From Klebsiella sp. BIGb0138 (GTDB taxonomy: Bacteria; Pseudomonadota; Gammaproteobacteria; Enterobacterales; Enterobacteriaceae), in the NCBI RefSeq assembly GCF_004342285.1, contig NZ_SMCV01000001.1, positions 744,001 to 808,000 on the forward strand: a stretch of DNA of 64,000 nucleotides. Reading direction: 5' to 3'. The notes beneath the pieces are model-generated. The model was not told the DNA's origin. It worked only from the letters and a program-made list of their open reading frames with translations, and searched no databases. Position numbers and translations under genes: made by a program. Of the stretch, positions 1 to 10,971 are shown in pieces. How positions within the stretch are numbered: position 1 is the stretch's first letter; each line of letters opens with the position of its first letter.

Positions 1-831
<831 letters not shown>

Positions 832-929
832 TCAAGAGCAATCAATAGCGTTTGGATCTTATGCGTCTTACGACAGGCCAGTTCCGGGCTGGACATCAGC
901 AAACATCGTGACGTCCCCCCGGTATGACC

Positions 930-2252
930 TTATTCAGCTACCGCCGCGGTGTTGACCTTATTCGCCGCAATCACGAACGGTAAATAGACCAGGGTTGAGA
1001 CAGCCAGACACAAAATGCCGACAAACAGCGCTAACCAGTTACCGCCGGTACCGAAGAAGGCAATCAGCGGACCTGGCGTGGTCCAGGGGACGGCATAAGC
1101 GATAGGTGGAATAAACTCCATGCTGATAAAGAAATAGCCAATCAACGAGTTAATAAAAGGTACGAAGATAAAGGGAATCACCAGAATCGGGTTAAGCACG
1201 ACGGGCAAACCAAACATCACCGGTTCGTTGATGTTGAATAACCCCGGAACGAAGGCCATTTTCGCCAGGTCGCGATAATCTTTACGCCGCGAGGCGATAA
1301 AGATAGCCAGCAGTAAACCGAGGGTCATTCCGGAGCCGCCGCAGTTGGCGAACGCATCGTTGATGCCGGTCCAGGTAATGGGGTACGGAGCGCCCCATGT
1401 GGTGCCGTGCGATGCCGCATAGGAGAGATTTTCCAGATTCGCTTCCGAGAAAATCGTTTCACGAATCGCCGCCACCGTGTTTGGCCCATGAATCCCCAGC
1501 ACCCACAGGAAGTTGGCGACCAGCCCCAGCACCAGCACGGTAACGATATTAGTCCCCATATCCTTAAGCGGCGCCTGGATCAGGGTATAGATCAGATCGT
1601 TAAGACCGTTAGGGGAAATCCGCGTCAGCAGATAATTAAGGATGGAAAACAAAATCATCACGAAGAAGATCGGTAATAACACCTTAAACGAACGCGCTAC
1701 CGCAGGCGGTACTGCGGCCGGCATGTTAATCGTCACCTTCGGGTTACGCGCCAGGCGGCAAAACACCTCGCTGGAAATAAGCGCAACGATAATCGCCACA
1801 AACAATCCCTGCGGCCCGAGATATTTCGTCGTCAGATACGCCTGACCGTCAATGATCGTGTAAGGCGTATAGACCACAAAAAAGGCGCCAATCGCCGTCA
1901 GTCCGCACAGCAGATCGTCCTGCTGATAGCTAATCGCGATATTGCGCGCTACGAGAAAGGCGATCAGTATTGCCATGATATTGACCGAACCATTCATTAC
2001 CGGGGTAAATATTTGCTGCGCCTCGGCAAGATTCGGGAACAGCGAACCAAGATGTAAGATGCTGGCAATAAAGCCATCCGGAGATAAAATGGCAAAGTTA
2101 ATCAGAATAATCAGCGAACTGGCCATGACGATCGGGAAAGATAAAATAAATGCATCCCGAATAGCGGAAACATGAATCTGAGAATTTAATTTTATAGCCA
2201 CGGGGACAAGAATTTTTTCCATGCCACGTTCAAAGGCATCCATGAAACTCAT
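930..2252 (-). CDS. PTS lactose/cellobiose-family EIIC permease
   Basis: Membrane component of a phosphotransferase uptake system; 440 residues, the usual length for CelB/ChbC-type EIIC. The N-terminus (MEKILVPVAIKLNSQIHVSAIRDAF) and the central HGPNTVAAIRE and NINEPVMFGLPVVLNP motifs are typical of the lactose/cellobiose EIIC family, where the NEP motif lies in the sugar-binding site. It has about ten hydrophobic segments. It lies 110 bases downstream of the EIIB gene in the same direction and upstream of the porin. No EIIA gene is visible, so EIIA must lie beyond the left edge or be supplied in trans, for example by a ChbA-like protein. The family is clear; the substrate cannot be fixed from sequence. 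Confidence 0.92.
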   Translation of the reverse strand: MSFMDAFERGMEKILVPVAIKLNSQIHVSAIRDAFILSFPIVMASSLIILINFAILSPDGFIASILHLGSLFPNLAEAQQIFTPVMNGSVNIMAILIAFLVARNIAISYQQDDLLCGLTAIGAFFVVYTPYTIIDGQAYLTTKYLGPQGLFVAIIVALISSEVFCRLARNPKVTINMPAAVPPAVARSFKVLLPIFFVMILFSILNYLLTRISPNGLNDLIYTLIQAPLKDMGTNIVTVLVLGLVANFLWVLGIHGPNTVAAIRETIFSEANLENLSYAASHGTTWGAPYPITWTGINDAFANCGGSGMTLGLLLAIFIASRRKDYRDLAKMAFVPGLFNINEPVMFGLPVVLNPILVIPFIFVPFINSLIGYFFISMEFIPPIAYAVPWTTPGPLIAFFGTGGNWLALFVGILCLAVSTLVYLPFVIAANKVNTAAVAE

Positions 2253-2362
2253 GATGAACCCTTCTGTTAATCATTAATATTTGATAAGGCCCCATAGATG
2301 GAGCACAGGCCCCCGGCGACAAGGGATTTATCCCCTGTAAACTAACCGGAATCATTTGAACA

Positions 2363-2677
2363 TTATTTATTTGCCAGCAGTGCCAGCGCACTGTCTAACA
2401 CGGCCTGGCCAGCCATTTGCCCATAATATTTCATATCAATCACGGCCACAGGTATTCGTCGCTGCGCCACTTCTTCTATTTCATTTTTCTGAAAACGAAC
2501 CTGCGGCCCTAACAGAACAACATCCGCCAGGTTGTTTTTGATTTTTTCTTTGGCTTCTGAAATAGCCAGCGCATTGATATTTACCGCAAGATCCATCGCT
2601 GCGGCATGCTCTTGCATCCGCTTAACCAACATACTGGTCGACATCCCGGCGGCACACACTAACAATATATTTTTCAT
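2363..2677 (-). CDS. PTS lactose/cellobiose-family EIIB
   Basis: Small cytoplasmic phosphocarrier of 104 residues that passes phosphate from EIIA to the incoming sugar. The phosphorylated Cys is residue 8 in the P-loop-like LLVCAAGMSTSMLV motif. Length and the VVLLGPQVRF segment match the ChbB/CelA EIIB family. It is the first gene of the leftward EIIB-EIIC-porin group. The start at 2677 is preceded by a purine-rich AGTAAGGAAA stretch that can serve as ribosome-binding site. The 197-base gap to the divergent GntR gene should hold the operon promoter. Confidence 0.93.
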   Translation of the reverse strand: MKNILLVCAAGMSTSMLVKRMQEHAAAMDLAVNINALAISEAKEKIKNNLADVVLLGPQVRFQKNEIEEVAQRRIPVAVIDMKYYGQMAGQAVLDSALALLANK

Positions 2678-2874
2678 TTTCCTTACTCTTTTCTGTTCAT
2701 AAGCCTCAATTGACGGGCACTGTAATAATTGTTAATTTTCTTATCCGCATTGGCGATCACAGTTAGCAAGAGTAAAGTGGTGCAAAAGCCAGCAAAAAAA
2801 TGAACGTGTAAGCGTTATCCTCTTCACTCTCAACAGCAACCCCATGTTTTCAAATGGATTATTGAGGTTCAAAA
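2678..2874. promoter_or_regulatory. Divergent control region of the PTS locus
   Basis: This AT-rich gap separates the leftward PTS genes from the rightward GntR-family regulator. On the minus strand a TGTGATCGCC stretch (about 2750-2760) resembles half of a CRP site, but its second half is poor. I see no convincing palindromic operator for the regulator. The promoter role is inferred from the divergent layout. Confidence 0.45.
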
Positions 2875-3609
2875 GTGGTTTATAAAAATGTCATTCATTT
2901 ACTGAAAAACAAAATCAATAGTCCGTTGTATAGCATTGGCGATCTTCTGCCATCAGAAAAAGAATTAGCAGAGCTTTATAATGTTTCACGCAATACGCTA
3001 CGCAAAGCGCTAAAGACCTTAGAGGAGGATGGATTAATTGAGCGCCGGCATGGTTCGGGAACCTGGATCAGGAATAAACATTTTCAGGCATCGGTCACCC
3101 ATTTAGACAGTTTTACCGAAATTGCCCGCAACGAAGGTAAAACCCCCTCCAGCCAGATTCTTAAATTTGAGTTGCAGGCGGCGTCAGAGGAAATAGCTAA
3201 GGGGTTGTCGTTACAGCACGGTGAGCCCGTTTATTATGCTAAAAGGCTACGCTTTATCGATAATATCGCAATGCAGCTGGAAGAGACCTGGCTTTCGGCC
3301 ACGCGCTTTCCTGATCTGACGATCGCCCATATGAAAAAGTCGAAATTTTCATATATTGAAAATGAATGTGGTATCCGCATAGATGGCTGTTACGAATCTA
3401 TCGTGCCGATATTGCCCTCTCCGGAACTGGCGGCGCTTTTGCATATCAGCACCAAAGACCCGATCATCAGGATGCAAACCCAGGCGATAGACGAGCAGCA
3501 CCAGCCGATTGACTACTCCATCCTCTATACCAACATGTTTGAATTTCAGGTGAAGTACTACCTTCCGCGCAAAGCGCCCGGCCTCCACGCGCTGAAGACC
3601 GGGCAATAA
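2875..3609 (+). CDS. GntR/HutC-family regulator with UTRA domain
   Basis: Transcription factor of 244 residues. The N-terminal winged helix-turn-helix (about residues 1-68) shows LPSEKELAELYNVSRNTLRKAL and IERRHGSGTWI, typical of GntR. The rest is a UTRA ligand-binding domain (PVYYAKRLRF, QLEETWL, DYSILYTN). Such proteins usually repress the adjacent sugar genes and release DNA on binding a sugar phosphate, so control of the divergent EIIB-EIIC-porin genes is the natural inference. The start is GTG at 2875 with GAGG ten bases upstream; there is no better ATG before the HTH. Its stop is 2 bases from the end of the convergent yfcJ. Its AT-rich 5' part differs from the GC-rich neighbours and suggests an acquired locus. 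Confidence 0.9.
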   Translation: MVYKNVIHLLKNKINSPLYSIGDLLPSEKELAELYNVSRNTLRKALKTLEEDGLIERRHGSGTWIRNKHFQASVTHLDSFTEIARNEGKTPSSQILKFELQAASEEIAKGLSLQHGEPVYYAKRLRFIDNIAMQLEETWLSATRFPDLTIAHMKKSKFSYIENECGIRIDGCYESIVPILPSPELAALLHISTKDPIIRMQTQAIDEQHQPIDYSILYTNMFEFQVKYYLPRKAPGLHALKTGQ

Positions 3610-3611
3610 GA

Positions 3612-4787
3612 CTATTTACGCAACGAGAGCAGCGTCATCAGAATACCCAGCACGGCGCAGATCGCCCCCGCCATAAAGACGGAAGCATAGCCAAAAGAGG
3701 TGGCGAGCAGTCCGGCGAGCGGGCCGGTCACGCCGTAGGAGATATCCTGAAACGCCGCATAGCCGCCAAGGGCAGTACCTCGTACCTGTGCCGGTACGCG
3801 CTTCACGACTTCGACGCCCAATGACGGGAAGATAAGCGAACAGCCGCAGCCGGTCAGCGCCGCCCCCGCCAGGGCAACCCAGGCGCCCGGCGCCAGCCCT
3901 AACAGCGTCAGCCCGACGGCCTCAATCAGCAGCGACACTATCGCGACCTTGATACCGCCAAAACGGTCCGGCATCCAGCCAAACAGGATCCGCATCAGGA
4001 CAAATGCGCCGCCAAAGGCGGTCAGGGTGAAGCCAGCCATCGCCCAGCCGCGGCTGGCAAAATAGAGCGACACAAAGGTGCCGATCGCCGCAAAGCCAAC
4101 CCCCTGCAGGCCAAGGCCAATCCCCGGACGCCAGATCATGCCGACCACGCTCCATAGCGATGGCCGCTCGCCGCCGTGAGGCGGAATCTTCCTGACCGTG
4201 CCGTTGATAGCGAATGCCAGCAGCGGTAGCGCCATGGTGACGCAGGCCAGGGCGGCAGCCCCAAATTGCGCGTAGATCAGTAGCCCCAGCGGTGCGCCAA
4301 CGGCCAGCGAACCGTACATCGCCATGCCGTTCCACGACATCACTTTCCCCGATCGCGCGGGACCGACCAGCCCCATTCCCCAGCTCAGGTTACCGGTCAG
4401 CAGCTGGCTTTCCCCAAAACCAAGGATCAGACGCCCCAGTATCAGCAGCGCAAATTTCGCCAGCGGCGAAACCGGCAGCAGAGCCGCCAGCAGCCATGCC
4501 GTCCCGGCCAGGGCGCAGGCCAGCATGCCCTGCAGTACCGAGCGTTTGGCGCCATGCTGGTCAGCCAGGCGGCCGGCGTAACCGCGCGTCAGAACCGTCG
4601 CCAGGAACTGAATGCCCACGGCGATACCGACCATGGTGTTGCCAAAGCCCAACTCCTGGTGCACAAAAAGCGGGATCACCGGCAGCGGAAGGCCCACGGT
4701 CATATAGGTCAGAAAGACGGAGAAGGTAATACGAAATAGCGAAATATTCGCTGAAGAGGAAGATATTGTTTCAGTCGCTGCGGACAT
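3612..4787 (-). CDS. yfcJ: MFS transporter YfcJ
   Basis: Inner-membrane major facilitator of 391 residues with about twelve hydrophobic segments. The [14 protein letters not shown] loop between helices 2 and 3 is the MFS signature, and a related GWMPDRFGG sits in the second half. It resembles the YfcJ/YhhS drug and metabolite exporter family, and its place downstream of fabB is as in E. coli, which supports the name. The substrate is unknown. The ATG at 4787 follows an ACTGGAGTAAAGC leader with GGAG at good spacing. It is separated from fabB by 217 bases containing the fabB terminator, so it probably has its own promoter. Confidence 0.88.
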   Translation of the reverse strand: MSAATETISSSSANISLFRITFSVFLTYMTVGLPLPVIPLFVHQELGFGNTMVGIAVGIQFLATVLTRGYAGRLADQHGAKRSVLQGMLACALAGTAWLLAALLPVSPLAKFALLILGRLILGFGESQLLTGNLSWGMGLVGPARSGKVMSWNGMAMYGSLAVGAPLGLLIYAQFGAAALACVTMALPLLAFAINGTVRKIPPHGGERPSLWSVVGMIWRPGIGLGLQGVGFAAIGTFVSLYFASRGWAMAGFTLTAFGGAFVLMRILFGWMPDRFGGIKVAIVSLLIEAVGLTLLGLAPGAWVALAGAALTGCGCSLIFPSLGVEVVKRVPAQVRGTALGGYAAFQDISYGVTGPLAGLLATSFGYASVFMAGAICAVLGILMTLLSLRK

Positions 4788-4954
4788 GCTTTACTCCAGT
4801 TCGCAGAGTAAGGCGAGGACGATAGCCACGCCCCCCTCCACCTGATTATCAGGGTTAAGGCGCGTTGGATAACGTTAAACGCTTACGCATTACCGGGGAG
4901 ATAATGTTTCGCCAGCAGTTTGCCTGCTGATGTCAGGATCTGTCAAGAAGACAA

Positions 4955-4982
4955 AAAAGGGAGCCGATGGGCTCCCTTTTAA
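4955..4982 (-). terminator. fabB rho-independent terminator
   Basis: A perfect stem (GGGAGCC / GGCTCCC) with a short loop, followed on the minus strand by six Ts, starts 23 bases after the fabB stop. Confidence 0.9.
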
Positions 4983-5004
4983 ACCTGACTGAATCGCCTG
5001 CCGC

Positions 5005-6222
5005 TTATGCGTCGTGTTTACGCATCACCAGCGTGGCGTTGGTGCCGCCGAAGCCGAAGCTGTTGGACATCACGGTGGTCAGCGCCCGCTCGGTCGGTTT
5101 AGTGACAATGTTCAGACCTGCAGCCTGCTCATCCATCTCATCGATGTTGATACTTGGGGCGATAAAGCCGTGTTCCAGCATCAGCAGCGAGTAGATAGCT
5201 TCCTGTACGCCTGCGGCGCCCAGAGAGTGGCCGGTCATCGCTTTGGTGGCGGAGATAGCCGGGCTGTTGTCACCGAAAACTTCACGAATCGCGCCCAGTT
5301 CTTTCACGTCGCCAACCGGCGTTGACGTCCCGTGGGAGTTCAGGTAATCGATCGGGGTATCCAGGCCGTGCATCGCCATCTGCATGCAGCGCACCGCGCC
5401 TTCACCTGACGGGGCAACCATATCCGCGCCATCGGAAGTCGCGCCGTAACCGACAACTTCGGCATAGATGTGCGCGCCGCGCGCCAGAGCGTGTTCCAGC
5501 TCTTCAACAACCACCATACCGCCGCCGCCTGCGATCACGAAACCGTCACGGTTCGCATCATAGGTACGGGACGCTTTTTCCGGCGCCTCGTTGTATTTGG
5601 TGGACAGTGCGCCCATCGCGTCGAATTCACAGGCCATTTCCCAGCACAGCTCTTCGCCGCCGCCGGCAAAAACGATATCCTGTTTACCCAGCTGAATCTG
5701 CTCAACGGCGTTGCCGATGCAGTGCGCAGAGGTCGCGCAAGCGGAGCTGATAGAGTAGTTAACGCCGTGGATTTTAAACGGGGTGGCGAGGCAGGCGGAA
5801 ACGGCAGAGGCCATTGCTTTGGTCACCACATACGGGCCAACGGCCTTCAGACCGCGCGGGCTGCGCATCGCGTCGGCGCCAAACACCTGATATTTTGAAG
5901 AACCGCCAGAACCGGCAATCAGACCTACACGCGGGTTATTCTGATAAACTTCCTCTTTCAATCCAGCGTCCGCAACGGCCTGCTGCATTGAGAGATAAGC
6001 GTAGATGGAGGCATCATTCATAAAGCGCACCACTTTACGGTCAATCAGACCGGTGGTATCCAGCTTAACGTTACCCCATACGTGGCTGCGCATACCTGAA
6101 TCTTGAAATTCCTGAGAGAAAGTGATCCCTGAACGTCCTTCACGCAGAGATGCCAGGACTTCCTGCTGGTTGTTACCGATGCTGGAAACGATGCCCAAGC
6201 CAGTAATCACTGCACGTTTCAT
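5005..6222 (-). CDS. fabB: 3-oxoacyl-ACP synthase I
   Basis: Condensing enzyme of fatty-acid synthesis that joins malonyl-ACP to acyl-ACP and is needed for unsaturated fatty acids; cytosolic homodimer. The 405 residues match KAS I. The active-site Cys lies in [12 protein letters not shown] (near residue 163). The two catalytic His are in [11 protein letters not shown] (near 298) and [10 protein letters not shown] (near 333). The glycine-rich end [13 protein letters not shown] is also present. The ATG at 6222 is preceded by ACAGAGGTATTGA, a good ribosome-binding site. It is divergent from mnmC, with a FabR-type operator between them, and ends in its own terminator. The call is certain. Confidence 0.98.
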   Translation of the reverse strand: MKRAVITGLGIVSSIGNNQQEVLASLREGRSGITFSQEFQDSGMRSHVWGNVKLDTTGLIDRKVVRFMNDASIYAYLSMQQAVADAGLKEEVYQNNPRVGLIAGSGGSSKYQVFGADAMRSPRGLKAVGPYVVTKAMASAVSACLATPFKIHGVNYSISSACATSAHCIGNAVEQIQLGKQDIVFAGGGEELCWEMACEFDAMGALSTKYNEAPEKASRTYDANRDGFVIAGGGGMVVVEELEHALARGAHIYAEVVGYGATSDGADMVAPSGEGAVRCMQMAMHGLDTPIDYLNSHGTSTPVGDVKELGAIREVFGDNSPAISATKAMTGHSLGAAGVQEAIYSLLMLEHGFIAPSINIDEMDEQAAGLNIVTKPTERALTTVMSNSFGFGGTNATLVMRKHDA

Positions 6223-6269
6223 TCAATACCTCTGTAAGTCGCACTATTTTAAGTTTCGAGTCGCACAAT

Positions 6270-6287
6270 AGCGTACACTTGTACGCC
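6270..6287. promoter_or_regulatory. FabR operator upstream of fabB
   Basis: The 18-base near-perfect palindrome AGCGTACACTTGTACGCC fits the FabR site known upstream of fabA and fabB (AGCGTACA with an inverted copy). Only the last base breaks the symmetry. It lies 48-65 bases before the fabB start. FabR represses fabB when unsaturated acyl thioesters are abundant. Confidence 0.8.
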
Positions 6288-6380
6288 GAACAAGTCCGAT
6301 CAGCCATTTTGTGTATAAATTTGCGCCCCCTGACACACATCGTTAAGATCGTTCTACGCCTTGAGATTCGAGTAACTTAC

Positions 6381-8369
6381 GTGAAACAAAACGCCATACA
6401 ACCTGCCAACCTGGAATTTAACGCTGAGGGTACACCTGTTTCCCGAGATTTCGATGATGTGTACTTTTCCAATGACAATGGTCTGGAAGAGACACGTTAC
6501 GTTTTCCTCGGCGGCAACCGCCTTAACGAGCGCTTTCCCGCCCATCCACGCCCGCTGTTTGTGGTCGCCGAGAGTGGGTTTGGCACCGGCCTCAACTTTC
6601 TGACCCTCTGGCAGGCGTTTGCTGTTTTTCGCCGCGATAACCCCGAAGCTACCCTGCAAAGATTACATTTCATCAGTTTCGAAAAATTCCCGCTGAAGTC
6701 TGCCGACCTCCGGCAGGCTCACCGGCACTGGCCGGAGCTGGAACCGTGGGCTGAACAACTGCAGGCGCAGTGGCCGCAGCCATTAGCCGGGTGCCATCGC
6801 CTGCTGCTGGATGACGGGCGCGTCACGCTGGATTTGTGGTTCGGAGATATCAATGAGCTGACCCACGAGCTTGACGACTCAATGAATCAGCAGGTCGATG
6901 CCTGGTTTCTCGATGGTTTTGCGCCAGCGAAAAACCCGGACATGTGGACGCCGGAGCTATTCTCCGCCATGGCAAGGCTGGCAAGGCCTGGCGGAACGCT
7001 GGCCACCTTTACCTCCGCCGGTTTTGTGCGCCGCGGTCTGCAGGATGCCGGATTTACCATGCGCAAGTGCAAAGGGTTTGGCCGCAAACGCGAAATGCTC
7101 AGCGGCGAAATGAGCGAGACGCTGAATTTACCGGCCAGCACGCCGTGGTTTGCCCGCACCGGCAGCCCGCAGCGCGAGGTCGCGATCGTCGGCGGCGGCA
7201 TTGCCAGCGCCCTGCTCGCCCTCGGACTGTTGCGTCGAGGCTGGCAGGTGACCTTATATTGCGCCGACAAGGCCCCGGCGGATGGGGCATCCGGGAACCG
7301 CCAGGGGGCGCTCTACCCCTTACTGAGCCAGCACGACCCGGCGCTGGCCCGCTTCTTCCCCGCCGCTTTTACCTTTGCCCGCCGTTTTTATGACGCCCTG
7401 CCGGTCATGTTCGACCATCAATGGTGCGGCGTCACGCAGCTCGCCTGGGACGAGAAGAGCGCAAAGAAAATAGAACAGATGCTGGCGAGCGCGCTACCGG
7501 CTGAGATCGCCGTGGCCGTCAGCGCAGAGACCGTTGCTCGCACCACCGGCGTGGAAACCGGCTGTGGCGGAATCGCCTATCCGTCCGGCGGCTGGCTCTC
7601 CCCCCAGCAGCTGACGGCGGAGCTTTTTGCCCTGGCGGCGACCCGAGGCTTACGCACGCATTATGCTTTTAAGGTCAGGACGCTGAGCGAAGACGGGGAC
7701 GGCTGGCTGCTCAATCAGCAGCAACGGCATGAGGTGGTGGTGCTGGCGAACGGCCACCATCTGACCGGTTTCCCGCAGACGAAACGCCTGCCGGCATATC
7801 CGGTAGGTGGACAGGTGAGCCATATTCCGACCACGCCGGGGCTTTCCGCACTGCGCCAGGTCTTGTGTTACGACGGCTACCTGACGCCGCAGAATCCCCA
7901 TAACCAGCAGCACTGTATTGGCGCCAGCTATCATCGCGGGCAGAGGGAAGCCGAATTCAGCGCCGAGGACCAGCAGCAGAACCGGCAGCGGCTGATCGAC
8001 TGCTTCCCGCAGGCCCCGTGGGCGCGCGAGGTGGACGTCAGCGCTAACCAGGCGCGCAGCGGCGTACGTTGCGCTACCCGCGATCATCTACCGATGGTGG
8101 GGAATGTTCCGGACTATGAGGCGACCCTGACGCAGTACGCTAAGCTGGTCGCTCGGCAGGATCAGGCCCCCACGGCACCGGTTTATCGCAACCTGTATCT
8201 GCTGGGCGGCCTGGGTTCACGCGGGCTATGCTCTGCCCCGTTGACGGCGGAAATTCTGGCGGCGCAGATGAGCGGTGAACCGCTGCCGCTGAACAGGACA
8301 ACCCTGGCGGCGCTGAATCCGAATCGTCTGTGGGTACGAAAACTACTGAAAGGCAAAGCGGTGAAATAG
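6381..8369 (+). CDS. mnmC: Bifunctional tRNA mnm5s2U methyltransferase/oxidoreductase
   Basis: Completes the wobble modification mnm5(s2)U34 in tRNA. The C-terminal FAD domain removes the carboxymethyl group and the N-terminal SAM domain then methylates. The N-terminal half (about 1-245) shows [16 protein letters not shown] and the [17 protein letters not shown] motif. The C-terminal half opens with a dinucleotide-binding [15 protein letters not shown] chose GTG 6381 ([13 protein letters not shown]...), giving 662 residues, because homologues begin with the [15 protein letters not shown] segment. The frame stays open 34 codons further upstream to 6279, but that part would overlap the FabR operator and has no homologous sequence. 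GAG lies at usable spacing before the GTG. It is divergent from fabB. Confidence 0.95.
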   Translation: MKQNAIQPANLEFNAEGTPVSRDFDDVYFSNDNGLEETRYVFLGGNRLNERFPAHPRPLFVVAESGFGTGLNFLTLWQAFAVFRRDNPEATLQRLHFISFEKFPLKSADLRQAHRHWPELEPWAEQLQAQWPQPLAGCHRLLLDDGRVTLDLWFGDINELTHELDDSMNQQVDAWFLDGFAPAKNPDMWTPELFSAMARLARPGGTLATFTSAGFVRRGLQDAGFTMRKCKGFGRKREMLSGEMSETLNLPASTPWFARTGSPQREVAIVGGGIASALLALGLLRRGWQVTLYCADKAPADGASGNRQGALYPLLSQHDPALARFFPAAFTFARRFYDALPVMFDHQWCGVTQLAWDEKSAKKIEQMLASALPAEIAVAVSAETVARTTGVETGCGGIAYPSGGWLSPQQLTAELFALAATRGLRTHYAFKVRTLSEDGDGWLLNQQQRHEVVVLANGHHLTGFPQTKRLPAYPVGGQVSHIPTTPGLSALRQVLCYDGYLTPQNPHNQQHCIGASYHRGQREAEFSAEDQQQNRQRLIDCFPQAPWAREVDVSANQARSGVRCATRDHLPMVGNVPDYEATLTQYAKLVARQDQAPTAPVYRNLYLLGGLGSRGLCSAPLTAEILAAQMSGEPLPLNRTTLAALNPNRLWVRKLLKGKAVK

Positions 8370-8479
8370 GCTTGACGCCGGTGATGCCCGCCGCTCGCCC
8401 GGGAGAACAGGGCGGCATGTGGGCGATCTCCGGCGTCACGCTGCCCGGGCGGGCAGACGTTTGCTGTGGTCAGAGATAA
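8370..8479. repeat. GC-rich inverted repeat between mnmC and yfcL
   Basis: TGACGCCGG (8373-8381) is mirrored by CCGGCGTCA (8430-8438), with further GC-rich complementary stretches inside. It sits between the convergent ends of mnmC and yfcL and could fold into one long stem, perhaps a shared transcription end. It lacks a T-run and does not match the REP consensus. Confidence 0.45.
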
Positions 8480-8755
8480 CTACTGTTTTGCCCGCTGATA
8501 CAACTTGTCCCACATTTCCTGCACCAGGATCTGGTCCGGCGGTGACAGTTCACCAGCGCCAATCGCTTTCTCCAGGCTACGCACAACCTGCTCGTTGATC
8601 GCTTTCGCGGAGTGGTCGTCCCTTCCCTCCAGCTCGGCTACCGCCAACGTCAGGTGGCCACGCAGATAGCCGCTGGCAAACAGTTCATCATCGCTGGCAT
8701 GTTCTACCATTTCATCAATCAGCGCCAGAATGCGTGATTCAAACTCCGCGAGCAT
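8480..8755 (-). CDS. yfcL: YfcL family protein
   Basis: Small cytosolic protein of 91 residues without known function. It is mostly alpha-helical and acidic ([28 protein letters not shown]) and has no signal peptide. It is the last gene of the leftward prmB-aroC-mepA-yfcA-epmC-yfcL run, 31 bases after epmC. The ATG at 8755 is preceded by AGAGGAAAGACA, a usable ribosome-binding site. The name rests on position and length as in E. coli; no function can be assigned. Confidence 0.85.
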   Translation of the reverse strand: MLAEFESRILALIDEMVEHASDDELFASGYLRGHLTLAVAELEGRDDHSAKAINEQVVRSLEKAIGAGELSPPDQILVQEMWDKLYQRAKQ

Positions 8756-8786
8756 TGTCTTTCCTCTTCTAGTGTCAGGCGTGGCT

Positions 8787-9335
8787 TTATTGCAGGTCTT
8801 CCGGCCACGGGAATAGTTCTGCCGTCAATGGCGGCGTTTGATAATACTGTTGTAATGCGCGAATAAACCGCGCCGGGCGTTCAGGGATCCCCTGCTCCAG
8901 CCAGGTCATCACCTGGGCATGGACCCGCCGCTGGAAAGCAATGCGGTCAGGTTCGACATCCCCTTCCAGATTGTCGCAGCTCACGTTGAACGGAAAACCC
9001 GCCGCCACGCAAAACAGCCACTCGAATGACTGCGGTTTGACCTCGACATCTTCAAACTGCGCCTGGGTCATCGCATCGCGGCCATCCGGGCAATACCAGT
9101 AACCGAAATCGACCAGCTCACGCCGCGCTTTACCCGCAATGCACCAGTGAGAAATCTCATGGAGGCCGCTGGCGTAAAAACCATGGGCGAAAACAATGCG
9201 GTTATACGGCACGTCGCTATCTGCCGGAAGATAGATCGGTTCGTCATCGCCTTTAATCAGACGGGTATTAAAATCCCCGGCAAAGCAGCCGTCAAAAATA
9301 GCGATTAGCTGTTGATAATGGTGTTGTTGTTGCAT
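8787..9335 (-). CDS. epmC: Elongation factor P hydroxylase EpmC
   Basis: Hydroxylates the beta-lysylated Lys of elongation factor P as the last step after EpmA and EpmB. The sequence holds [19 protein letters not shown], whose His and Glu are likely iron ligands, then [14 protein letters not shown] and [12 protein letters not shown] chose ATG 9335, which overlaps the yfcA stop as TAATG and gives 182 residues, the usual length. A GTG six codons upstream (9353) is possible but would lie inside yfcA. Translational coupling to yfcA is therefore likely. Formerly yfcM. Confidence 0.92.
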   Translation of the reverse strand: MQQQHHYQQLIAIFDGCFAGDFNTRLIKGDDEPIYLPADSDVPYNRIVFAHGFYASGLHEISHWCIAGKARRELVDFGYWYCPDGRDAMTQAQFEDVEVKPQSFEWLFCVAAGFPFNVSCDNLEGDVEPDRIAFQRRVHAQVMTWLEQGIPERPARFIRALQQYYQTPPLTAELFPWPEDLQ

Positions 9336-10144
9336 TAATGAATTCCCAACCACTGCAGAATTTCAGCACCGTGGCTATCATAAAGAAGTTTGGCGCTCAT
9401 CACCGCGGAGACCACCACGATCATCGGGCGGATCAGCGATTGCCCTTTACTGAGAACCAGTCGTGAACCGGCGCGAGCGCCGATAAACTGCCCCGCCAGC
9501 ATCACGAAGCCGGTCGCCCAGAGCACTTTTCCGCCGATGATAAACAGCAGCAGCCCGCCGATGTTCGAGGTCGCGTTAAGTACCTTGGCGTGAGCGGTTG
9601 ATTTGGCGAGGTTGAACCCGGCGAGGGTGACAAAGGCCAGCGCATAGAAAGAGCCGGCGCCGGGGCCGAAAAAACCGTCATAGAACCCCACACAGCCGCC
9701 GGAAACCAGGGCAAACGGCAGACCATACAGCCGACGCTGGCGGTCTCCTGCGCCTAATTTCGGCATCAGCAGGAAGTAGAGGCCGATGCCGATAATCAGC
9801 AAGGGGAGAATCTGCCTGAGAACATCGGACTGGACGTGCTGCACCAGCAGCGCACCGGTGGTCGAGCCGATAAAGGTCATCAAAATGTTGAGCTTCTGGT
9901 CGGCCAGACTCACCACTTTGCGGCGGATAAAATAGATCGAGGCGGAAAGCGAGCCCCCGCAGGCCTGTAGTTTGTTGGTCGCCAGCGCCTGCGCCGGAGA
10001 CATCCCCGCCGCCATCAGCGCCGGGACGGTCAGCAGACCGCCGCCGCCCGCCAGTGAGTCAATAAAGCCCGCCAGAACGGCCACGAAAAACAGCGCCGCC
10101 AGTACCGTCGGCGACACCATAAACAGATCAATAAAGCTTTCCAT
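9335..10144 (-). CDS. yfcA: TSUP-family inner-membrane transporter YfcA
   Basis: Membrane protein of 269 residues in the TauE/SafE (TSUP) family, which moves sulfite, sulfonates or related anions. The family repeat is visible as AGFIDSLAGGGGLLTVPALMAAGMSPAQALATNK in the first half and GFYDGFFGPGAGSFYALAFV in the second. About seven or eight hydrophobic segments are present. Its ATG overlaps the mepA stop as TAATG, and its own stop overlaps epmC the same way, so the three genes are translationally coupled. The substrate is not known. Confidence 0.9.
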   Translation of the reverse strand: MESFIDLFMVSPTVLAALFFVAVLAGFIDSLAGGGGLLTVPALMAAGMSPAQALATNKLQACGGSLSASIYFIRRKVVSLADQKLNILMTFIGSTTGALLVQHVQSDVLRQILPLLIIGIGLYFLLMPKLGAGDRQRRLYGLPFALVSGGCVGFYDGFFGPGAGSFYALAFVTLAGFNLAKSTAHAKVLNATSNIGGLLLFIIGGKVLWATGFVMLAGQFIGARAGSRLVLSKGQSLIRPMIVVVSAVMSAKLLYDSHGAEILQWLGIH

Positions 10145-10968
10145 TAAAGCACATGCTCGTCCAGTAGCGCCTGGCAGGAAGGCGGCAACGGAGGCGGCGT
10201 CTTCTTCACAGGAGTGGAGGTTCCCGGTTTCGGTGGTTCAAACCAGCTTTGTAGCTCCGCGCCGCAGCCATCGCCCGGCGGCGGCGGCGCCTGCTCTTCG
10301 CACTCCAGGCTGCCCGCCGGACAACGCAGGCGAACGTGCATATGCGCCCGGTGCTGGAACCACGGTCTGACTTTGCGCAGCCAATCGCGATCGTTTCCGG
10401 CATCCAGGCAGAGCTGCTGCTTGATGGCCGGGTTGACAAAGATACGCGTCACGTCGTTATCTTCTGCCGCCAGTTTAATCAGCTGGCTGATTTGCGGGCT
10501 CCACAGCGACGGCACCACGCGTTTGCCATCACGGGCAACCAGATCCAGCGCCTGCGGCTTCAGGAGCTGCGCAGCGCTCCAGCGCGTCCGCGGCAGCTGA
10601 AGGAAGATATCAACATCCAGCCCGCTCTGATGGCTGGCGTGACCGCCGTTAAAACGCCCGCCCGCCGGCATCCCCATATCGCCAATCAGCAGCGTTCCCA
10701 TATCCCGGCTGTGCACCTGCTGACTCAGACGTTGAATAAACTGGATAAGGTCCGGATGACCGAAGTAGCGACGCTGGTCGGTGCGCATCACCTGATAGCC
10801 GGTCGCCTTCAGCGGCAGCGCCTGCGCGCCGATGATACAGCCGTTGGCAAACGCGCCAATAGATTGCGCGCTGCCGCTAATCGGCTGGGTGATTTTTTGC
10901 CACGGCGTCGCCGCGAGGCAGGCAGAGCTGGCGACCAGCGCCAGCAGAGCGATAACGGTTTTTTTCAT
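10144..10968 (-). CDS. mepA: Penicillin-insensitive murein endopeptidase
   Basis: Periplasmic metalloenzyme that cuts D-Ala-meso-DAP cross-links in peptidoglycan; insensitive to beta-lactams. The 274 residues begin with a cleavable signal peptide ([19 protein letters not shown]). Zinc ligands of the LAS peptidase fold are visible in [17 protein letters not shown] (His and Asp) and in [12 protein letters not shown] (HxH). Cys residues near the C-terminus ([28 protein letters not shown]) suggest disulfides. It follows aroC by 3 bases in the same operon. Confidence 0.96.
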   Translation of the reverse strand: MKKTVIALLALVASSACLAATPWQKITQPISGSAQSIGAFANGCIIGAQALPLKATGYQVMRTDQRRYFGHPDLIQFIQRLSQQVHSRDMGTLLIGDMGMPAGGRFNGGHASHQSGLDVDIFLQLPRTRWSAAQLLKPQALDLVARDGKRVVPSLWSPQISQLIKLAAEDNDVTRIFVNPAIKQQLCLDAGNDRDWLRKVRPWFQHRAHMHVRLRCPAGSLECEEQAPPPPGDGCGAELQSWFEPPKPGTSTPVKKTPPPLPPSCQALLDEHVL

Positions 10969-10971
10969 CGA

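Noticed and set aside
6279-6380. N-terminal extension of mnmC from ATG 6279
   Set aside because: It would start within the FabR operator, and homologous proteins start at the GTG.
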